Of a stretch of DNA of 64,000 bases, positions 8,006-17,821 are shown in pieces. Position 1 is the stretch's first letter; each line of letters starts with the position of its first letter. The position numbers and the translations under genes were made by a program. The notes beneath the pieces are model-generated. The model saw only the letters and a program-made list of their open reading frames with translations, was not told the DNA's origin and made no database searches. The DNA comes from Alteromonadaceae bacterium (GTDB lineage Bacteria; Pseudomonadota; Gammaproteobacteria; Enterobacterales; Alteromonadaceae), in assembly GCA_013216015.1 (NCBI GenBank), contig JABSOI010000011.1, forward strand, positions 94,459 to 158,458, written 5' to 3'.

Positions 8006-9253
8006 GTGGATTTTTTTAACCGTAAAAATGCGTCTTTATATGCAGAAGACTGTGCTGTAACTGACATTACTAAAACTTATGGTACGCCTTTATATATTTA
8101 TTCAAAAGCAACGATTGAACGCCATTGGCATGCTTTTGATCGGGCGGCCGGGGAACACCCTCATTTAGTTTGCTATGCGGTTAAGGCAAATAGTAACTTG
8201 GGTGTACTGAGTGTTATGGCAAAATTAGGCTCTGGTTTCGATATTGTTTCTAAAGGAGAGCTTGCCCGTGTTTTGGCTGCCGGCGGTGATGCCGGTAAAG
8301 TGGTATTTTCGGGCGTTGGTAAAAAATCAGATGAAATTGCTTTTGCTTTAGAACAGGGGGTTTTATGTTTTAATGTTGAATCAGCGGCTGAGTTAGCACG
8401 CATTAATAAAGTTGCCTTGCAGATGAATACCATAGCGTCAATTTCATTGCGGGTGAATCCCGATGTAGATGCAGGTACCCATCCTTATATTTCTACTGGT
8501 TTAAAAAATAATAAATTTGGTATCAGTATTGAGGAATCTATCAATTTATATCAGCACGCGATGAGTTTGCCAGGCATAGCTGTAAAAGGTGTTGATTGTC
8601 ATATTGGTTCGCAAATAACAGAATTATCGCCTTTTCTTGTCGCTTTGGATCGTATTCTATTGTTAATTGACCGCTTAGAAGAAAAAGGCATAAAGTTATC
8701 TCATATTGATATTGGTGGTGGTTTAGGTGTTCGTTATAAAGATGAAACACCTCCGCATCCAGATGAATATGCTAAAGCAGTCGCAGATAAATTAGGCGAC
8801 AGTGAATTAATGCTTATTTATGAGCCGGGTCGGGCTATTATGGCCAATGCGGGTATATTTGTTACTGAAGTTGAGTTGTTGAAAACTAATGGAGACCATA
8901 ATTTTGCGGTTGTGGATGGAGCAATGAATGACTTAATTCGACCCGCATTGTATCAAGCCTGGCAAGATATTATTCCGGTAGAATTACGTGATGACGTTAC
9001 TTCGGTGAAATATGACGTTGTTGGTCCTGTTTGTGAAACAGGGGATTTTTTAGGTAAAGATCGAGAGTTATCTATTCAAGCCGGAGATTTATTGGCAGTG
9101 CGCTCTGCAGGGGCTTATGGTTTTACCATGAGTTCAAATTATAACAGTCGACCACGAGTTGCCGAGGTTATGGTAGATGGTGATAATACTCATTTAATTC
9201 GTCAACGCGAAACGATTGAGCAGTTATGGCAAGGTGAGCAGTTATTACCTTAG
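8006..9253 (+). CDS. lysA: Diaminopimelate decarboxylase LysA
   Basis: PLP enzyme of 415 residues that makes L-lysine from meso-diaminopimelate. The cofactor lysine is K60 in VCYAVKANSN. Other family signatures are DIVSKGELARVLAAGG, HIGSQI, the glycine-rich DIGGGLG and the active-site GPVCETGDFLG near the C-terminus. The start is GTG at 8006, with AGGA about ten bases upstream; the N-terminus then aligns as MDFFNRKN. It sits between lptM and dapF, making a small lysine/peptidoglycan precursor unit. Confidence 0.97.
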   Translation: MDFFNRKNASLYAEDCAVTDITKTYGTPLYIYSKATIERHWHAFDRAAGEHPHLVCYAVKANSNLGVLSVMAKLGSGFDIVSKGELARVLAAGGDAGKVVFSGVGKKSDEIAFALEQGVLCFNVESAAELARINKVALQMNTIASISLRVNPDVDAGTHPYISTGLKNNKFGISIEESINLYQHAMSLPGIAVKGVDCHIGSQITELSPFLVALDRILLLIDRLEEKGIKLSHIDIGGGLGVRYKDETPPHPDEYAKAVADKLGDSELMLIYEPGRAIMANAGIFVTEVELLKTNGDHNFAVVDGAMNDLIRPALYQAWQDIIPVELRDDVTSVKYDVVGPVCETGDFLGKDRELSIQAGDLLAVRSAGAYGFTMSSNYNSRPRVAEVMVDGDNTHLIRQRETIEQLWQGEQLLP

Positions 9254-9411
9254 ATGTACTTTAGGTAATTAGGTGGTTTTAAGCCGTTTCAGTAGTGATT
9301 TGTGCGGTAAAAACATTTTGAAATCAGCAAAGTTTTGTTCAATATGAAATGCCACTAAAGTGGCCAGTATACAAATGCGACGCAGTTCTATTAAAATAAG
9401 AAGATTATTTG

Positions 9412-10242
9412 ATGTTAGTAAATTTTTCTAAAATGCATGGTTTAGGTAATGACTTTCTTGTTTTAGATAATGTCACTCAAAATGCATATTTATCGAACGG
9501 ACAAATCCGGCAGTTAAGTGATCGTAATTTCGGGGTGGGTTTCGACCAGTTATTAGTGGTTGAACCTCCTTATGATCCAGATTTAGATTTCCATTACCGT
9601 ATTTTTAATGCTGATGGCAGTGAAGTCAGTCAATGTGGTAATGGTGCCCGTTGTTTTGCCCGCTTTGTTCGCATGAAGGGTTTGATTAATAAAACCAAGA
9701 TCAAAGTTTCTACTCAATCGGGTCAAATGACTTTGTTTATTGAGCGAGATGGTAATATTTCGGTGAATATGCCAGTTCCAAAATTTGAACCGAAACAAAT
9801 TCCGTTTATTGCTCAAAAAGTAGAAGGTACCTATATTTTACGTAGTGTAGAAGAAACAGTGCTTTGTGGTGTAGTATCTATGGGTAATCCACATTGTGTG
9901 ATTACGGTTGACTCAGTCAAGGATGCCCCGGTAGAAAGGTTAGGCAAAGCGATATCTACTCATGAACGTTTTCCTGAGCAAGTAAATGTTGGCTTTATGG
10001 AAGTTGTTTCGCCTGACTATATTAAATTACGTGTTTATGAGCGCGGTGCTGCGGAAACATTAGCTTGTGGTAGTGGTGCCTGTGCAGCAGTAGTTATTGG
10101 TCAAATACAAAAAAAACTTGCTAGACAAGTTACTGTTGAGTTACCGGGCGGGAAACTGCGAATTTTTTGGAAAGGTCCAGGTAACCCTGTAAAAATGTCG
10201 GGTCCTGCTGTGCATGTTTTTGATGGTCAAATAAATATATAG
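9412..10242 (+). CDS. dapF: Diaminopimelate epimerase DapF
   Basis: PLP-independent epimerase converting LL- to meso-diaminopimelate. The two catalytic cysteines are C75 in SQCGNGARC and C219 in LACGSGAC, as in the structurally known enzymes. The N-terminus [11 protein letters not shown] is diagnostic. I chose ATG at 9412; a TTG one codon upstream also opens the frame but is unlikely. 276 residues is normal length. About 158 bases separate it from lysA, including a short palindrome at 9351-9364. Confidence 0.97.
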   Translation: MLVNFSKMHGLGNDFLVLDNVTQNAYLSNGQIRQLSDRNFGVGFDQLLVVEPPYDPDLDFHYRIFNADGSEVSQCGNGARCFARFVRMKGLINKTKIKVSTQSGQMTLFIERDGNISVNMPVPKFEPKQIPFIAQKVEGTYILRSVEETVLCGVVSMGNPHCVITVDSVKDAPVERLGKAISTHERFPEQVNVGFMEVVSPDYIKLRVYERGAAETLACGSGACAAVVIGQIQKKLARQVTVELPGGKLRIFWKGPGNPVKMSGPAVHVFDGQINI

Positions 10243-10405
10243 GTATAATCTTTAGATACTAATAGACTGGTAAACAGCAAAATCCTAAACATCTACCCAA
10301 ACCACCAGGACACTTGCAAATGCATGATTGTGCAAGTCAAGAAACGTTATTTTCAAGCCGTTTGTGTGTAGAATAAATAGAAATTACGTAAAGAGCTGAA
10401 TAGAT

Positions 10406-11101
10406 ATGAATAAAGAACAAAGTGATAGTCTGTTAATTCAAACAGACGACTTACCTTTAAGCGATCATTTAATTGTGAGCTTTTTACAGGAAAACCCTGA
10501 CTTTTTTAACCGTAATCCAGAACTGGTTACCAGTTTAAGAATAAAAGATAATCAGCGCGGCACGGTTTCTTTGGTTGAAAGACATCAGCAACAACTCCGT
10601 CAAAAAATTCATGGTTTAGAAGACGAAATAACCCAGTTAATGTCGATAGCAAATCACAATGAACAGCTGTTTATTTTGTACAGCGATTTATATTTACGCT
10701 TGATAGATTGTCATGATGCCAATGAATTACTCGATTGCCTATACGTAGCAACCACTGAGTTTTTATCTTTAACCGGATTAAAATTATGGTTATCAAAATC
10801 GGTTAATATACTTCATCATAGTTTAGCGACTAAGGATTGTGGGGGCATTATGCAAAATCGGTTAACGAAAGATGTCTACTATTTTGGTCGTTTACAACAA
10901 ACTGAACAAGAGATGATATTTTCAGAACAAACCGCAGGTTCAGTAGTTTTAATCAAACTGACTCATAACGAAGAAGATATTGGATTTTTGGCGATCAGTA
11001 GTGAAGATGCAGAGCATTTTGATCCTCGAATGGACACTTTGCTATTAAGCCAGTTTCGAAAGCTTGTTGCCAAGTTATTGCATCAGCAATTAGCGTTATA
11101 A
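10406..11101 (+). CDS. DUF484 family protein (YigA type)
   Basis: A 231-residue DUF484 protein. An N-terminal segment with LQENPDFFNRNPEL and LRQKIHGLEDEI leads through a short coiled coil to a GAF-like C-terminal domain (about 90-230). DUF484 genes lie between dapF and xerC in many gammaproteobacteria and their role is unknown; the position suggests a tie to XerC/cell division. Here no xerC follows: the next gene, yigB, starts 30 bases downstream. Confidence 0.9.
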   Translation: MNKEQSDSLLIQTDDLPLSDHLIVSFLQENPDFFNRNPELVTSLRIKDNQRGTVSLVERHQQQLRQKIHGLEDEITQLMSIANHNEQLFILYSDLYLRLIDCHDANELLDCLYVATTEFLSLTGLKLWLSKSVNILHHSLATKDCGGIMQNRLTKDVYYFGRLQQTEQEMIFSEQTAGSVVLIKLTHNEEDIGFLAISSEDAEHFDPRMDTLLLSQFRKLVAKLLHQQLAL

Positions 11102-11131
11102 TCAAAATTTTTAAAGGGTAAATAATATAGG

Positions 11132-11884
11132 ATGAAGTTTTATCAGAGGCTAAAACCTTTTAAAGCCATTAGTTTTGATTTAGACGATACCTTGTATAAC
11201 AATCAACCTGTTATGCGTTCAACAGAGAAAAAACTGATAGATTTTCTGGCTTCATTGTTACCCGAACGTGCTGATGAGGGTCAAAATTTCTGGCTGTATT
11301 GTCGAGAGCAGGCATTGGCTCAACAGCCTGGTTTAGTTCATGATGTTGGTGCATTACGCCTTGCTAGTTATGTGTTAGGTTTTATTGAACTTGGTGTTAC
11401 CGAAATTAAAGCTAAGCAGTATGCTGATCAAGCCTATGCTTTTTTTAAGCATCATCGCAGCGATTTTACTGTTCCTTCAAGTGTGGTGCGGTTGTTGAGT
11501 CAATTGGCTAATAAATTACCTTTGGTAGTGATAAGTAACGGCAATGTCGATACGAAAGCTATTGGTATTGACCACTATTTCAAGCACATTTACCATGCTG
11601 GTGTTTCTGTTGATACTGGTCACTCTGGTAAAGAAAACGTGATACAAAGCCTTAAGCAGAAACCTGAGCCTGATATGTTTCATTTGGCATGTCAGCAATT
11701 AAATATTCTACCGGGTGAATTACTGCATGTTGGTGATTGTGGTCAGGCTGACATTCTAGGAGCCATGGCTGCTGGTTGTCAAACGGTTTGGCTCTCTTGC
11801 TATAATGTCGGTAAACCTTTATCAGTTTTACCTCATGTAGAAATAACAGATATCGTTGAGCTCACTCAACTATTCGACCACTAA
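11132..11884 (+). CDS. yigB: HAD-superfamily phosphatase YigB
   Basis: HAD hydrolase of 250 residues. Motif I DLDDTLYNN carries nucleophile D16 and acid/base D18; motif II is VVISNGN and motif IV HVGDCGQADILGA. In E. coli YigB dephosphorylates 5-amino-6-(5-phosphoribitylamino)uracil in riboflavin synthesis, and FMN. It lies between the DUF484 gene and uvrD, the canonical order apart from the missing xerC. Confidence 0.92.
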   Translation: MKFYQRLKPFKAISFDLDDTLYNNQPVMRSTEKKLIDFLASLLPERADEGQNFWLYCREQALAQQPGLVHDVGALRLASYVLGFIELGVTEIKAKQYADQAYAFFKHHRSDFTVPSSVVRLLSQLANKLPLVVISNGNVDTKAIGIDHYFKHIYHAGVSVDTGHSGKENVIQSLKQKPEPDMFHLACQQLNILPGELLHVGDCGQADILGAMAAGCQTVWLSCYNVGKPLSVLPHVEITDIVELTQLFDH

Positions 11885-11904
11885 TTTATATATAAGATTT
11901 TTTT

Positions 11905-14079
11905 ATGGATGTTTCAGAATTACTTGATTCGTTGAACGAAAAGCAACGAGATGTTGTTGCCGCACCTTTACAAAATATGTTGGTGCTGGCGGGTGCTGGC
12001 AGTGGTAAAACACGGGTGTTAGTACAACGAATTGCCTGGTTGATGAAGGTTGAACAGGCTTCCCCACACAGTATTTTAGCGGTTACTTTTACGAATAAAG
12101 CTGCTGCTGAAATGCGTGCTCGTGTTGAACAAACGGTGGGTGGTAATACTCATGGCATGTGGATTGGCACTTTCCATGGTTTGGCCCATAGATTGTTACG
12201 CATGCATTTTCAGGAAGCAAAATTACCACAGACATTTCAAGTGCTGGATTCTGACGATCAACTTCGTTTGGTCAAGCGTGTAGTTCGAGCCTTGAATATA
12301 GATGAAAAGCGTTGGCCTCCCAAGCAAATGCTTTGGTATATCAATGGTAAAAAAGACGAAGGTTTAAGACCGCAACACATTGATGCTCAATTTGATCCAA
12401 CAGAAGAGTTATTTGTTAAGGTTTATAAGGCTTATCAAGAAGCTTGCGATCGTTCTGGTTTGGTTGATTTTGCTGAATTATTGTTAAGAGCGCATGAATT
12501 GTGGTTAAACAATCCCGCTTTGTTAGCTCATTATCAACAACGTTTTAAACATATTCTGGTGGATGAATTTCAAGATACCAATGCGATTCAATATGCCTGG
12601 TTGAATTTGTTAGGCAGAGAAACTAGCAAGGTGATGATTGTTGGTGATGATGATCAGTCTATATACGGTTGGCGTGGTGCAAAAATTGAAAATATCCAAC
12701 GCTTTCTTAAAGAATTTGATAATGCACAAACGATACGCTTAGAGCAAAATTATCGTTCAACCGCTAATATTCTTAATGCCGCCAACCAACTTATTTCAAA
12801 TAATAATAATCGTCTTGGTAAAGAATTATGGACCAATGTTGAGGGTGGTGAAAAGATATCAATATATACCGCTTTTAATGAAATAGATGAAGCCCGTTTT
12901 ATTGCTGGTCGCATTAATCAATGGCGCCTGGATGATGGTTCACTTGATCAGGTTGCAATTTTATATCGCAGTAATGCTCAATCTCGTTTATTGGAAGAAG
13001 CTTTACTGCAAGCCCAGTTACCTTATCGTATTTATGGTGGCCTGCGATTTTTCGAACGTCAAGAAATTAAAGATGCTCTGGCATATATGCGTTTGATTAA
13101 TAATCGTGATGATGATGCCGCTTTCGAACGGATAATTAATACGCCAACACGTGGTATCGGGAATCAATCGGTTGCCTTTATTCGAGATGCGGCACGCAGT
13201 TTGAACAGCACTTTATGGCAAGCTTGCGTGCATATGCTTAATAATGATGAATTGAAAGGGCGTAGTGCTAAAACTATAACTCAATTTGTGCAATTAATTG
13301 ATCAACTTGAAGACGATTCAACAAATTTAGATCTGGATCAGCAGGTTAATTTTGTTATCTCGCATAGTGGGTTAAAAGCTATGTATCAGGCTGAAAAAGG
13401 TGAGCGTGCAGAGGCTCGCATAGAAAACTTGAATGAGCTGGTAACTGCTTGTCAAACTTTTGATGCTGATCCGGAACTTGAAGAAGAGGTAAGTGAATTA
13501 ACTGCATTTTTAACTCATGCCTCGCTGGAGTCGGGTGAAACACAGGCCGATGAATATGAAGCCGCAGTTCAACTGATGACCATGCATTCAGCTAAAGGCC
13601 TGGAATTTCCATTAGTATTTATTGCCGGTGTTGAAGAAGGCATGTTTCCTTCGCAGCAATCCCTTGAAGATATTAGTCGTTTAGAAGAAGAGCGACGTCT
13701 ATGTTATGTCGGTATGACACGGGCAATGACTAAACTTTATTTATGTCACGCAGAGAGTAGGCGATTGTATGGGCAGGAAAAGTTTCATAAAATCAGTCGG
13801 TTTATACGCGAATTGCCGAATGAGTGCATTGAAGAAATACGCATGCAAAGTCAAATCAGTAAGCCAGCAAGCAGTGGCCGTTTTGCTTCAAACTTCACCG
13901 TTGAAGCGTTTGACGACACAGGTTTTAGTTTAGGGCAGCAGGTTAAACATGCTAAGTTTGGTGAAGGTGTGGTTTTAAATTATGAAGGTAATGGTGCGCA
14001 AAGTCGTATTCAAGTGAATTTTGAGAATTCAGGCAGTAAGTGGTTAGTGGTGTCATTTGCTAATTTACAACCCGTTTAA
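11905..14079 (+). CDS. uvrD: DNA helicase II UvrD
   Basis: Superfamily 1A 3'-5' helicase of 724 residues for mismatch and nucleotide excision repair. Walker A AGAGSGKT is at 29-36, motif II DEFQDTNA near 220, motif [16 protein letters not shown] follows, then the QNYRS and GLEFPLVFIAGVEEG motifs. The C-terminal ~70 residues form the GxxVxHxKFGEGVV-type domain that contacts UvrB, MutL or RNA polymerase and separates UvrD from Rep, whose gene is also here at 40575-42593. It starts 20 bases after yigB. Confidence 0.97.
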   Translation: MDVSELLDSLNEKQRDVVAAPLQNMLVLAGAGSGKTRVLVQRIAWLMKVEQASPHSILAVTFTNKAAAEMRARVEQTVGGNTHGMWIGTFHGLAHRLLRMHFQEAKLPQTFQVLDSDDQLRLVKRVVRALNIDEKRWPPKQMLWYINGKKDEGLRPQHIDAQFDPTEELFVKVYKAYQEACDRSGLVDFAELLLRAHELWLNNPALLAHYQQRFKHILVDEFQDTNAIQYAWLNLLGRETSKVMIVGDDDQSIYGWRGAKIENIQRFLKEFDNAQTIRLEQNYRSTANILNAANQLISNNNNRLGKELWTNVEGGEKISIYTAFNEIDEARFIAGRINQWRLDDGSLDQVAILYRSNAQSRLLEEALLQAQLPYRIYGGLRFFERQEIKDALAYMRLINNRDDDAAFERIINTPTRGIGNQSVAFIRDAARSLNSTLWQACVHMLNNDELKGRSAKTITQFVQLIDQLEDDSTNLDLDQQVNFVISHSGLKAMYQAEKGERAEARIENLNELVTACQTFDADPELEEEVSELTAFLTHASLESGETQADEYEAAVQLMTMHSAKGLEFPLVFIAGVEEGMFPSQQSLEDISRLEEERRLCYVGMTRAMTKLYLCHAESRRLYGQEKFHKISRFIRELPNECIEEIRMQSQISKPASSGRFASNFTVEAFDDTGFSLGQQVKHAKFGEGVVLNYEGNGAQSRIQVNFENSGSKWLVVSFANLQPV

Positions 14080-14125
14080 ATTTTTATTTGAGGCTATCAG
14101 AATTTAATTATTTCAATTGGTATTA

Positions 14126-14166
14126 GTTTGTTCCTCCTTAAAGTTAAACTTTGTGTGGGAACAAAC
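14126..14166. terminator. Hairpin between convergent uvrD and yigI
   Basis: Perfect 9-bp arms (GTTTGTTCC at 14126-14134 and its complement at 14158-14166) enclose a further self-complementary AAAGTT/AACTTT core. It lies between two convergent genes, so a bidirectional terminator is likely, but no adjacent T-run of normal length is present. Confidence 0.45.
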
Positions 14167-14200
14167 GTAACTTAAATTTGTATAAAACGGCTATATAATT

Positions 14201-14656
14201 TTAACCTACCATGTAGGTTCCTGTACCACAGGCGATGTGTTCACCGACTTCATTATGCAGTTCCATTCTTGCAACTGCGACTTTCTTACCACTACGTATA
14301 ATTATTGCTGTAGCAATAAACTCTTCACCACGACCCGGTCTTAAAAAATCAGTACGTAAATCGATAGTACCTAATTTCCATAAATTTTGCTGTATAGATT
14401 CTGGTGATAAATCATCTAATTGGTCAATAATATTTGCAGCAGCTACTATTCCACCGGCAAGGTCTAGCGCTGAAGCAGTTACACCGCCGTGCAATATTTT
14501 TTGTAACGGATTTCCCACTAATTTATCTTGCCATTTAAATCTAATTTCAGATTGTTCACTGTTAAATTGCGTGATAGTCAATCCAAGTAATTGATTAAAT
14601 GGCATTGAGTCATTCCAAAATGTGGCAATTTGTTGATATAAATCTTTATTTTTCAT
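14201..14656 (-). CDS. yigI: YigI-type acyl-CoA thioesterase (hotdog fold)
   Basis: Hotdog-fold PaaI-like thioesterase of 151 residues. The catalytic-region HGGVTASALDLAGG stretch (about 56-69) and the C-terminal GKKVAVARMELHNEVGEHIA are typical. E. coli YigI hydrolyses medium- and long-chain acyl-CoA and lies in the same uvrD-recQ neighbourhood. It is convergent with uvrD and divergent from recQ with about 130 bases between, where both promoters must lie. Confidence 0.88.
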   Translation of the reverse strand: MKNKDLYQQIATFWNDSMPFNQLLGLTITQFNSEQSEIRFKWQDKLVGNPLQKILHGGVTASALDLAGGIVAAANIIDQLDDLSPESIQQNLWKLGTIDLRTDFLRPGRGEEFIATAIIIRSGKKVAVARMELHNEVGEHIACGTGTYMVG

Positions 14657-14785
14657 AGATACCTTTCTGGTCAGATGTCTTTAAGTAATAGATTAGCATT
14701 TAATTGCCAGAGGATAAAAATAAATCTCTACCCATGAGCTGCTCTGGGTTAAAATACCTGCCATAAGTTTTATCTACTGAGTTTT

Positions 14786-16603
14786 TTGTTGAATATTGCC
14801 TCATCATCTGTTTCTTCATTGCAATTGCACGAAACATTAAAGCATCGTTTTGGTTATAACTCATTTCGTCCCGGTCAGGCTGAAGTTATCGAAGAGCTTT
14901 TACAGGGTCGGGATAGTTTAGTATTAATGCCTACGGGTGGCGGTAAGTCGATGTGTTACCAGTTACCTGCTATTTTGATGCCGGGTATTACGATTGTTGT
15001 GTCTCCTTTAATTGCTTTAATGAAAGATCAGGTTGATAGTTTAACCCGGCAAGGTATTTCAGCAGCGTTTGTGAACTCAAGTCTGGGAACGGATACGATA
15101 AATCAGATCTTTAAACGTTTAGCAAACGGCGAGATAAAATTGCTTTATGTTGCACCTGAACGTTTAAGGAATTATCAATTTATATATGGACTTAAAAGTT
15201 TAAATATAAGTCTCTTTGCAATTGATGAAGCTCATTGTATCTCGCAATGGGGACATGATTTTCGTCCGGCCTATACTCAGTTAGGCATGTTAAAGGCATC
15301 TTTTCCTCAGGTTCCTGTTATGGCTTTAACAGCAACCGCAGATGTAACCACCAGAAAAGATATTTTGACACAACTAAATCTTGTAAATCCTTACATCCAC
15401 CTTGATAGTTTTGATCGGCCAAACATTCGTTTGACTATGGCTGATAAGTATAGCGGTGCGCAACAAGTGTTAGGTTACGTTCGGAAAAGGCGGGATGACA
15501 GCGGTATTATTTATTGCAATAGCCGTTGGCAAGTAGAAAAATTAGCGAAAATACTGGCTGGTTTTGGTGTTAATTGTGCAGCTTATCACGCAGGATTGGA
15601 GACTGAAATCAGGAATGCTGTTCAAGATAGTTTTACCAAAGATAATATTCAAATTGTTATCGCGACGATTGCTTTTGGTTTAGGGATCAATAAATCGAAT
15701 ATTCGTTTTGTTATTCATTTTGAACCACCAAGAACATTAGAATCTTACTATCAGGAAATAGGCCGTGCTGGTCGAGATGGTTTACCTGCAGAAGCTCTAT
15801 TTTTGTACGAAGAAAAAGATGTTGAACGGATTAAAAAACGTATTGCTGAAGGTGAAAATGAACAACGGGTAAATGTTGAAATGCAAAGATTTCAAGCAAT
15901 GGCAGGATTTATTGAATCATTAACATGTCGGCGACAAGTTGTTCTTAATTATTTTGCTGAATATACTGAAAAAGGGTGTGGAAATTGTGATATCTGCCTG
16001 GATCCTCCCAGTCAATTTAATGCGTTAGAACCAGCACAAAAGATTTTGTCTTGTGTATTTAGAATTCAGCAACAAGGTGATATTCAACATGTCATTGAGG
16101 TTATAAGAGGAGAAGCAAGCGGGAAAGTGAAACAATTAGGTCATGAAAACGTTTCTACTTTTGGTATTGGCAAAGATAAAACACCCGGATATTGGTTTTC
16201 AATTATCAGGCAATTGATTCATTTGGGATATTTACAGCAAAATATCGAAATGCAATCTGCATTATGCTTAACTAAGGCATCACACAGTATACTTAAAGGC
16301 TCAGAAGCATTAATGCTCGCGTCACCAAGACTCCAGAAAGCGAGTTATTGGCAGCGTAATGTTAATGTAAAATCGTACGATAAAGCTTTGTTTGTTAAAT
16401 TGAGAAGTTTACGCAAAGAAATAGCAGATGCTGAAGATATCGCGCCTTTTATTGTTTTTAATGATGCTACATTATCTGAATTGGCACGGGTTAAACCGCA
16501 ACATTTGGATGGTATGTTAAGTATTAGCGGTATTGGGGATACTAAGCTGTCTCGTTATGGGAAACCATTTTTAGAAATTATTCAGCAGCATGCAGGATCA
16601 TAA
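14786..16603 (+). CDS. recQ: ATP-dependent DNA helicase RecQ
   Basis: RecQ helicase of about 605 residues: DEAH domain with Walker A MPTGGGKS (48-55) and DEAH box [15 protein letters not shown], zinc-binding cysteines in [10 protein letters not shown] and CGNCDIC, winged helix, and a C-terminal HRDC domain (about 530-603). The start is uncertain: no ATG precedes the helicase domain, an in-frame TAA lies at 14750, and TTG at 14786 or 14789 are the only plausible starts, with no clear ribosome site. A strong terminator follows the stop. Confidence 0.95.
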   Translation: MLNIASSSVSSLQLHETLKHRFGYNSFRPGQAEVIEELLQGRDSLVLMPTGGGKSMCYQLPAILMPGITIVVSPLIALMKDQVDSLTRQGISAAFVNSSLGTDTINQIFKRLANGEIKLLYVAPERLRNYQFIYGLKSLNISLFAIDEAHCISQWGHDFRPAYTQLGMLKASFPQVPVMALTATADVTTRKDILTQLNLVNPYIHLDSFDRPNIRLTMADKYSGAQQVLGYVRKRRDDSGIIYCNSRWQVEKLAKILAGFGVNCAAYHAGLETEIRNAVQDSFTKDNIQIVIATIAFGLGINKSNIRFVIHFEPPRTLESYYQEIGRAGRDGLPAEALFLYEEKDVERIKKRIAEGENEQRVNVEMQRFQAMAGFIESLTCRRQVVLNYFAEYTEKGCGNCDICLDPPSQFNALEPAQKILSCVFRIQQQGDIQHVIEVIRGEASGKVKQLGHENVSTFGIGKDKTPGYWFSIIRQLIHLGYLQQNIEMQSALCLTKASHSILKGSEALMLASPRLQKASYWQRNVNVKSYDKALFVKLRSLRKEIADAEDIAPFIVFNDATLSELARVKPQHLDGMLSISGIGDTKLSRYGKPFLEIIQQHAGS

Positions 16604-16605
16604 AA

Positions 16606-16630
16606 AAAAGCGCATAAAAAAAGCGCTTTT
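16606..16630. terminator. Bidirectional intrinsic terminator between recQ and the cytochrome gene
   Basis: Arms AAAAGCGC (16606-16613) and GCGCTTTT (16623-16630) with a 9-base A-rich loop. A-runs and T-runs flank both sides, so it should terminate recQ and the convergent cytochrome c gene. Confidence 0.85.
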
Positions 16631-16647
16631 ATAAATTTATATTTTTA

Positions 16648-16947
16648 TTATTTTAAATTTGCATAATATGCTGAAAGGTTAGCAACATCTGCGTCTGATA
16701 ATCCCATAGCCATAGCGCCCATTATTGGATCTTTACGTGTGCCGGATTTAAAATCTTTAAGTTGCTTAGCTAAATAAGTTTCTTTTTGACCAGCTAAGTT
16801 AGGATACATTGGTACTGCAGAAATACCTGCTGCGCCGTGACATGCTGCACACATGCCGGCTTTCGCTTTACCTGCTGCTACATCGCCGGCAAATACAGGA
16901 GATGCCATCATAACTGTAGTTGCAATAGCTAAAGTGATTTTTTTCAT
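16648..16947 (-). CDS. Small periplasmic class I cytochrome c (c553/c5 type)
   Basis: A 99-residue precursor. Residues 1-20 are a Sec signal peptide ending in VFA, cleaved before GDVAAGK. CAACH at 33-37 covalently binds one haem; the distal methionine ligand is probably in the IMGAMAMGL segment. The mature protein of ~79 residues is a soluble electron carrier, likely between a quinol-oxidising complex and a terminal oxidase. The exact partner cannot be told from sequence. Confidence 0.92.
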   Translation of the reverse strand: MKKITLAIATTVMMASPVFAGDVAAGKAKAGMCAACHGAAGISAVPMYPNLAGQKETYLAKQLKDFKSGTRKDPIMGAMAMGLSDADVANLSAYYANLK

Positions 16948-17297
16948 AACTTCTACTCTCTTTGATGATTATAATTTAATAAGTCTAACTCGATTATATG
17001 TAAAATTGTTGAAGCTGTCGTTGGTTTTTTTTAAGCAATATTTGTAAGTCGTCCGGCTATCAGGTTAAATAACAGGTAAATATTCATTTCTGTCGTAATT
17101 CGCTATATAGAACGGTACCTTATTTCATTTGAATATTTTGCTGGTTTATTGAGTGTAAACTTTATGTTAATCAGGAGGAATTTTAATTAGGCTGATGAGT
17201 ATTGAGAGTAAATTATTAGGCAACAACTTAACATTGCATATTCCAAGCAGGAAAAGCTTAGTATAATGAATATACCATTGAATAAATTTAGATAAGC
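16948..17297. other. Intergenic stretch upstream of the cytochrome and DUF523 genes
   Basis: This divergent gap must hold promoters for both flanking genes. A strong AGGAGG at about 17177 is followed by a 23-codon open frame (ATG near 17197), but the spacing is too long for a normal ribosome site, so I do not call a gene. Confidence 0.4.
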
Positions 17298-17756
17298 ATG
17301 GAAAAGATTTTAGTAAGCGCCTGTTTTTTAGGTGAAAGAGTCCGTTACAATGCAGAGGTTAGTTGTTTGTCTGATGCTGTTTTTAATAAATGGCATCAGG
17401 AAGGTCGCTTAGTTTCTATTTGTCCTGAAGTTGCCGGAGGCTTGTCAATACCCAGAGCGCCAGCTGAAATTGAGCAAAGTAGTGGAAAAGTATTTACTAA
17501 GGATGGTGTTGATAAGACTGATGCTTTTATGAATGGTGCCAATAAGGCATTGCTGTTATGCCAGCGTTACAACCTTAAATATGCTTTGTTGAAAGAGTCG
17601 AGTCCTTCTTGTGGCAGCAAATTAATATATGATGGTCACTTTGCAGAGAGAAAAATTTCCGGTCAGGGGATCACTACTAAATTATTACAAGAGCATGGTA
17701 TAAAAGTCTTTTCAGAGAGAACAATCCTTGAGTTGGAAAAGTGTCTTATACCATGA
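17298..17756 (+). CDS. DUF523 protein (TudS-like thiouracil desulfidase family)
   Basis: A 152-residue DUF523 protein. The conserved cysteines C9 (SACFLG), C42 (SICPEVAGG) and C104 (SSPSCGS) match those that hold an iron-sulphur cluster in TudS, the characterised member that removes sulphur from 2-thiouracil. RVRY and GLSIPRAPAEI are other family signatures. Substrate in this organism is unknown. It is convergent with the diguanylate cyclase gene downstream. Confidence 0.88.
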   Translation: MEKILVSACFLGERVRYNAEVSCLSDAVFNKWHQEGRLVSICPEVAGGLSIPRAPAEIEQSSGKVFTKDGVDKTDAFMNGANKALLLCQRYNLKYALLKESSPSCGSKLIYDGHFAERKISGQGITTKLLQEHGIKVFSERTILELEKCLIP

Positions 17757-17821
17757 GAGGATGAGTAATTAATTATTGCAATTTGTATTAAGTAATACTG
17801 GCATAATAAAAATAGTAAAGA

